In this document: positions 31,650-35,353 of the stretch, in pieces
Position numbering within the stretch: the first letter of the stretch is position 1
How the letters are laid out: each line of letters starts with the position of its first letter
Assembly (NCBI GenBank): GCA_009780415.1
Contig: WRAC01000029.1
Span: 1-35,353, forward strand
Reading direction: 5' to 3'
DNA length: 35,353 bases
DNA from: Defluviitaleaceae bacterium
GTDB lineage: Bacteria > Bacillota > Clostridia > Lachnospirales > WRAX01
Notes under the pieces: generated by a model
Database searches by the model: none
Told to the model about the DNA's origin: nothing
What the model saw: only the letters and a program-made list of their open reading frames with translations
Translations under genes and position numbers: made by a program

Positions 31650-32150
31650 TTAGTTGCGGCTCGGTTGGCCCGGCGCGCCGTTGTCAGCCATCAACCTGAC
31701 GAAAAGCTTGTTTTCCTGCGATCCTGTGACAATAACGCGGTCACCCGAATTGATATACGCGCCGGTTGAATACGCTTCGACGGACACACCGCCAAAATCC
31801 ACCGTTCCGATTGGGCGCATGGGGGTTACGGCAACGCCCGTCTTCCCCTCGTACTTTGACAAATCAACCATTCCGCCGGAATCTTCGCTTAAAGCTTCAT
31901 CCATAATCAATTTTTTTAATATCCCCCGTTTCGACGCCAGCTTGACAAACGTGAATATACCGCCGGCCACAAGCACTAATTCCAGCAGCGCGAAATATAT
32001 CCCGTACGGCACGAAAATAATCAAGAGGACAGCCGCCGCTACTAACGCAACGATACCCAGTATGCCAAAGACACCAAACCCGGGAAAGAACGTCTCAACT
32101 ATAAGTAAAATTATGCCGGCAACAAGCAACGCCACAACCAGTTGCATCAT
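31650..32150 (-). CDS. NfeD-like membrane protein (partner of FloA)
   Basis: 166 residues. Four hydrophobic segments fill the first about 85 residues (LVVALLVAGIILLIVETFFPGFGVFGILGIVALVAAAVLLIIF and YFALLELVLVAGGIFTFV), followed by a soluble OB-fold (GKTGVAVTPMRPIGTVDFGGVSVEAYSTGAYINSGDRVIVTGSQENKLFVRLM), the hallmark of NfeD. It is the short form without the ClpP-like protease domain. GAGAGGGG precedes the ATG. It is the first gene of nfeD-floA. Confidence 0.9.
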   Translation of the reverse strand: MMQLVVALLVAGIILLIVETFFPGFGVFGILGIVALVAAAVLLIIFVPYGIYFALLELVLVAGGIFTFVKLASKRGILKKLIMDEALSEDSGGMVDLSKYEGKTGVAVTPMRPIGTVDFGGVSVEAYSTGAYINSGDRVIVTGSQENKLFVRLMADNGAPGQPSRN

Positions 32151-32195
32151 GATTATACACCCCTCTCTATATAAATGTAACTTTAACTTACCATA

Positions 32196-32224
32196 ATTAT
32201 AACATAAGGCAAAAAGAAATGCAA
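32196..32224 (-). promoter_or_regulatory. Predicted sigma-A promoter for nfeD-floA
   Basis: On the minus strand TTGCAT (32224-32219), a 17-bp spacer and TATAAT (32201-32196), 45 nt before the nfeD ATG. The -10 is perfect and the -35 weak. Confidence 0.55.
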
Positions 32225-32258
32225 TAGTAAATTTTAATTACTTTTTAGTTGTTTACAT

Positions 32259-33644
32259 TTATGTGTGCCTTGTGACCTTAAAACGCTCGATATTATATAG
32301 TTCACCGCTTATGCCCGCTTTTTTCAACGCAATCTCCAATTGCTGGCTTACGGTGTCGATGCCTTCGAGATCAGGTAACAGTACCCCGCGCTTCGATCCG
32401 TGCGTAACGATTACGCCGTAGGTTTTGGGATCGAGTTTTTCCTGTAAACGCGTGTAATCCACGGGTTCCGGCTCGGAAAGCACATCTACGCCGTATGTCA
32501 GAAACGGCAGCTCGCCCGGTTCCACGGGATCAAAGCGGAAGTCACGCGAACAGGCGGAAACGGCATTTTGGCGCACTTCGTCGGCTATTGAAGCGGTTGT
32601 CGGCTCCAATGTGCCGATGCAACCACGCAGAGTTCCATGTTTTTTTATTGTAACAAACACACCGGCGCGCGTCTGCCGGTATTCCTGATCCAGTGCGGTT
32701 TTCACGGGCAGCCTTTTGGTTTGCACATACGCCTCCACTACGTTCCGCGCAAGGCGCGGCAATCCGCTTTCGCTGTCCTTAGCCGCCGCCATTGCCTCGC
32801 GCATCCGCTCCTTATACAACGCCAAATAATCATCGCCGCCCGTTTCGGATAAAATATGATACGCGCATTGTGCATAACCGACGCCGAATGTGCCTTCGTA
32901 GGATAAAAATTCCGGTTTTATCAACATTCCGCTCAGTATCCCGGCAAGAATCATAAACGCGCCGGAGCCGCAGTCCGCTGCGCCGTACCGTTCGTCCTCG
33001 CCCATCATGAGCAGTTCCTCAAACCGCGCATCACGCATGATCCCTGTTATTTTCGCGTCAAAAGCGCGGCATTCCTCTCCTTTGTTACCCCGCTCCTTTA
33101 GTTTATGCGACAAATCACCCGACGCGACAATTACGGTTTTCCTTCCCAATTTACCAATGGCGGACTTAATGCACATACCCAGCTTGTAATGCTCTTCCGG
33201 GGGCAAGCCGGACGTTGATACGCGCACAACGGCATAATCCGTATATTTATTCACAAACCACAGCGGCACCATCACCCCGTGGTCAAGAGCGGAGTTTTCC
33301 GGCGTTTCGCCCAGCAGTCCAGCCGATATTCCCTCCCTGTCCGCAATACCTGAAATAGCCGTGCTAAGTTCATTATCGTAATTTACAGTTACCTTCACAC
33401 CCGGTTCACCAAAAACTCCAAAATCCCCCGCCGCCGCCTTACCCGGCGAAATATGAAAATAATCCGCGTAAGTTGGCGCATGGGGCGAGATAACGACGAT
33501 CGTTTCGGGCTTCATCTCCGAAATGCGCCGCCCAATTTCATGATACGCTGACATCGTTTCGGGTATGCCCCTTTCGCTGCCTTTACCCACGGCTTCAACC
33601 GCAAGGGGCGGATGCGGCATGATATATCCGGCTAGAATGTTCAT
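32259..33644 (-). CDS. AmmeMemoRadiSam proteins B and A fused (Memo-AMMECR1)
   Basis: 461 residues. Residues 1 to about 270 form a Memo/LigB-like extradiol-dioxygenase fold, with GYIMPHPPL, VVISPHAPTYADYFHIS, SALDHGVMVPLWF, VASGDLSHKL (metal-binding His set) and GTFGVGYAQCAYHI. Residues about 285-461 form an AMMECR1 domain, with LARNVVEAYVQT, GVFVTIKKHGTLRGCIGTLEP, DVLSEPEPV and YGVIVTHGSKRGVLLPDLEGIDT. The two are normally partners of a radical SAM protein in the AmmeMemoRadiSam system, whose reaction is not known to me; that third gene is not in this window. AAAGGAGG lies before the ATG. The gene is isolated from nfeD by that gene's own promoter. Confidence 0.92.
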   Translation of the reverse strand: MNILAGYIMPHPPLAVEAVGKGSERGIPETMSAYHEIGRRISEMKPETIVVISPHAPTYADYFHISPGKAAAGDFGVFGEPGVKVTVNYDNELSTAISGIADREGISAGLLGETPENSALDHGVMVPLWFVNKYTDYAVVRVSTSGLPPEEHYKLGMCIKSAIGKLGRKTVIVASGDLSHKLKERGNKGEECRAFDAKITGIMRDARFEELLMMGEDERYGAADCGSGAFMILAGILSGMLIKPEFLSYEGTFGVGYAQCAYHILSETGGDDYLALYKERMREAMAAAKDSESGLPRLARNVVEAYVQTKRLPVKTALDQEYRQTRAGVFVTIKKHGTLRGCIGTLEPTTASIADEVRQNAVSACSRDFRFDPVEPGELPFLTYGVDVLSEPEPVDYTRLQEKLDPKTYGVIVTHGSKRGVLLPDLEGIDTVSQQLEIALKKAGISGELYNIERFKVTRHT

Positions 33645-33658
33645 TTTATACCTCCTTT

Positions 33659-33675
33659 GCGGGCGGGACGCCCGC
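33659..33675. repeat. GC-rich hairpin, REP-like
   Basis: GCGGGCG (33659-33665) and CGCCCGC (33669-33675) form a 7-bp stem around GGA. It sits between the permease stop and the SD of the Memo-AMMECR1 gene and has no T-run. The word (read on the minus strand as encoding ERGRPARKG) is, from memory, common in dispersed bacterial palindromic repeats, so it may be a repeat rather than a terminator. Confidence 0.6.
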
Positions 33676-33687
33676 GCTCCCAGTTTT

Positions 33688-35353
33688 CTACTCTGCCCGG
33701 AGCGCCGCTACCGGGTCTTTCCTGGCCGCGATTTTGGATGGTAAGAACCCCGCGATAAGTGTTAGGACCATACTTCCGCCAATCAGCAGAAGCGCATGCA
33801 AAACGCTTAGGGTTGCTATATTGCGCAGGCCGACCTCGGCGTGGACAACCGCGTTTATTGGGAAACACAGCACCCACGCGAAGAACACGCCTATCGCCCC
33901 GGCGGTAAAGCCCACAATCAGCGTCTCGGCGTTAAACACATGGGAAATGTCTTTTTTCCGCGCCCCGACGCTGCGCAGTATGCCGATTTCTTTTGTGCGC
34001 TCAAGGACGGATACGTAGGTGATTATTCCAATCATTATAGACGAAACAACCAGCGATATCGCCGCGAAGAAGATAAGCGCGGTTGCCACGGCATCGAGAA
34101 GCGTCGTCGTCATATCCGAAATTAGCTCCGCCATATCCACGAATATAACGCGCTCACCGGGCTTACCCTCGGCAACTTTACGGTTATTGTACGCTTCCAG
34201 ATAATCTTTAATCGCTTCCTTGGAAGAAAAATCCCGGGGGAAAATGTTTATGCTTGTGGGGGTGGGATCCGCGCCAAGCATCATCAGCTGTCGGTTACGC
34301 TGCGCTTCGCTTGAAAACAGCGTTCCCGTCAGGGCATTACGGTTCGAGTTCAGTTGCTCCTGTGCTATCTTTGAAGCCGCCGCGGTTGCTACCACATAAT
34401 CTTTCAGCGCGCTGGTATAAACGATGCCCTGTGACAAATAGCCGCCGCTAAGCCCGGGTTTCATTCTAAGGATACCTACAACGGTAAGTTCCATCCCGGC
34501 GTCGCCGTTCCATAAATCCGTAAACTGCGCTTCGGTACTGGCGGCGGAGTAACGCGTCGCACCCGCGTAGTAAAAATCATCGTTTGGAATAACCTTTAAC
34601 AGCGTTTTTCCCAGAAAATCGCCAATCCTATAATTTTCCCGCTCGGGTATGCCCAGCTTGTTAAGGAACGCCGCGTCCAAGCGGTTCCATGTATCCACCA
34701 CAATGGCGATTTCATTGGCGACTCCGGGTAAACGGCTGCCCCTGCCTCCGATCAGGTCGTATTGCGACAGCACAAAATCAGAATTATCCGGCAGCTCCAT
34801 CCAATACAGATTAGGCCCGCCAAGAGCCGCCATCCCCGCAATGCCCGCCATTTCCATCATGCCGCCCGCAAAACCCTGCTGGCTGGTTTCGTATCTTACA
34901 ACAGTCTCGCCGCCTTTGGCAAGCACGTTCATCACCGCCCCGCGCTGGTACGAGATTGTGGAGACAGATCCGGGCATGGCGGTGTTAATGCTTTCAACAT
35001 AAGCCAGATATTCGGGATTAAACACATTAATATGGGAAACACGGCTTTCCCTTGGAACGCGGCGGTGGATGATGTCGCCGTCCGGGTGCTGCCCGGGCCT
35101 GCGCTGGCCCCCGCTGCCTCCTCCGCCGATGTTTTGGTTCGGCGCGTCGCGCATGTCGTCCAGTACCTGGTCGCCCGCCGTGATAGAGATGGGGAACCCC
35201 GACAGCACCTCCGTTTGCAGCGTGCCTATGTACCGCGACAATCCCGTAGACAGCGCCAGCACCAGGCCGATCCCGATAATGCCGATACTCCCGGCAAAGG
35301 CCGTAATTACCGTACGCCCGCGCTTTGTAAGCAAGTTGTTAAGCGACAGCGAC
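33688..35353 (-). CDS. FtsX/MacB-type ABC transporter permease (5' truncated by the window)
   Basis: The frame is open to the right edge (…SLSLNNLLTKRGRT…), so the true start lies outside. The TTG at 35334 is internal. The visible part has TM1 (AFAGSIGIIGIGLVLALSTG), a large extracytoplasmic MacB-like domain (about 400 residues), then three C-terminal membrane helices. The first is followed by the FtsX signature VLERTKEIGILRSVGARKKDI, and the end is FLPSKIAARKDPVAALRAE. Many clostridial proteins of this type are fused to, or preceded by, an ABC ATPase, which would be just beyond the window. Role: peptide or lipid export, or cell-envelope stress; not decidable. The stop is UAG (33688-33690). 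Confidence 0.9.
   Translation of the reverse strand, partial: SLSLNNLLTKRGRTVITAFAGSIGIIGIGLVLALSTGLSRYIGTLQTEVLSGFPISITAGDQVLDDMRDAPNQNIGGGGSGGQRRPGQHPDGDIIHRRVPRESRVSHINVFNPEYLAYVESINTAMPGSVSTISYQRGAVMNVLAKGGETVVRYETSQQGFAGGMMEMAGIAGMAALGGPNLYWMELPDNSDFVLSQYDLIGGRGSRLPGVANEIAIVVDTWNRLDAAFLNKLGIPERENYRIGDFLGKTLLKVIPNDDFYYAGATRYSAASTEAQFTDLWNGDAGMELTVVGILRMKPGLSGGYLSQGIVYTSALKDYVVATAAASKIAQEQLNSNRNALTGTLFSSEAQRNRQLMMLGADPTPTSINIFPRDFSSKEAIKDYLEAYNNRKVAEGKPGERVIFVDMAELISDMTTTLLDAVATALIFFAAISLVVSSIMIGIITYVSVLERTKEIGILRSVGARKKDISHVFNAETLIVGFTAGAIGVFFAWVLCFPINAVVHAEVGLRNIATLSVLHALLLIGGSMVLTLIAGFLPSKIAARKDPVAALRAE

Overview
The window looks like chromosomal DNA of an anaerobic, probably motile, Clostridia-like Firmicute that makes and uses pyrrolysine (Pyl, the 22nd amino acid). 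Signs of this are strong AGGAGG-type ribosome binding sites, an oxygen-independent ribonucleotide reductase (NrdDG) under a double NrdR box, PcrA, TelA, FloA/NfeD, a chemoreceptor, and above all a complete bacterial-type Pyl system. That system has a split pyrrolysyl-tRNA synthetase (PylSc and PylSn), an amber-decoding tRNA-Pyl and PylB, PylC and PylD. Species cannot be named from sequence alone.

Layout. 1-6.7 kb (+): tail of an aldo/keto reductase-ferredoxin protein, a membrane protein with a very long Glu-Pro repeat, RdgB, and a chemoreceptor. 6.7-10.2 kb (-): nrdD, nrdG and a small P-loop kinase. 10.3-13.8 kb (+): pcrA and telA. 13.8-14.7 kb (-): three small unknown proteins. 14.7-15.0 kb (+): tRNA-Val and tRNA-Ala behind a perfect consensus promoter. 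15.0-18.2 kb (+): an HD hydrolase and a P-type cation ATPase.

18.2-29.1 kb is the centrepiece. On the minus strand lie pylSc, a 112-nt perfectly paired four-way-junction element, pylT and pylSn. Divergent from them on the plus strand is a nine-gene run: an MtbA-like methyltransferase carrying a thioredoxin-like tail, the corrinoid protein MtbC, dimethylamine methyltransferase MtbB with an in-frame UAG at codon 350, a CobW-type GTPase, a MetH-activation-domain-like protein, a RACE/RamA-type ATP-dependent corrinoid activator, then pylD, pylB and pylC. Together these would make Pyl from lysine, charge it to tRNA-Pyl, insert it into MtbB, demethylate dimethylamine onto a Co(I) corrinoid protein, and reactivate the corrinoid when it oxidises. 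No monomethylamine or trimethylamine methyltransferase is in the window.

29.0-35.35 kb (-): a BadF-type kinase, a YfcE-type phosphodiesterase, floA and nfeD, a Memo-AMMECR1 fusion, and an FtsX/MacB-type permease cut by the right edge.

Six ordinary genes in the window end in UAG, including pylB itself. One of them (the HD hydrolase) sits in frame with the next gene, so amber readthrough is a real question for this genome. The most unusual non-coding signal is the cloverleaf-like element that fills the gap between pylSc and pylT.
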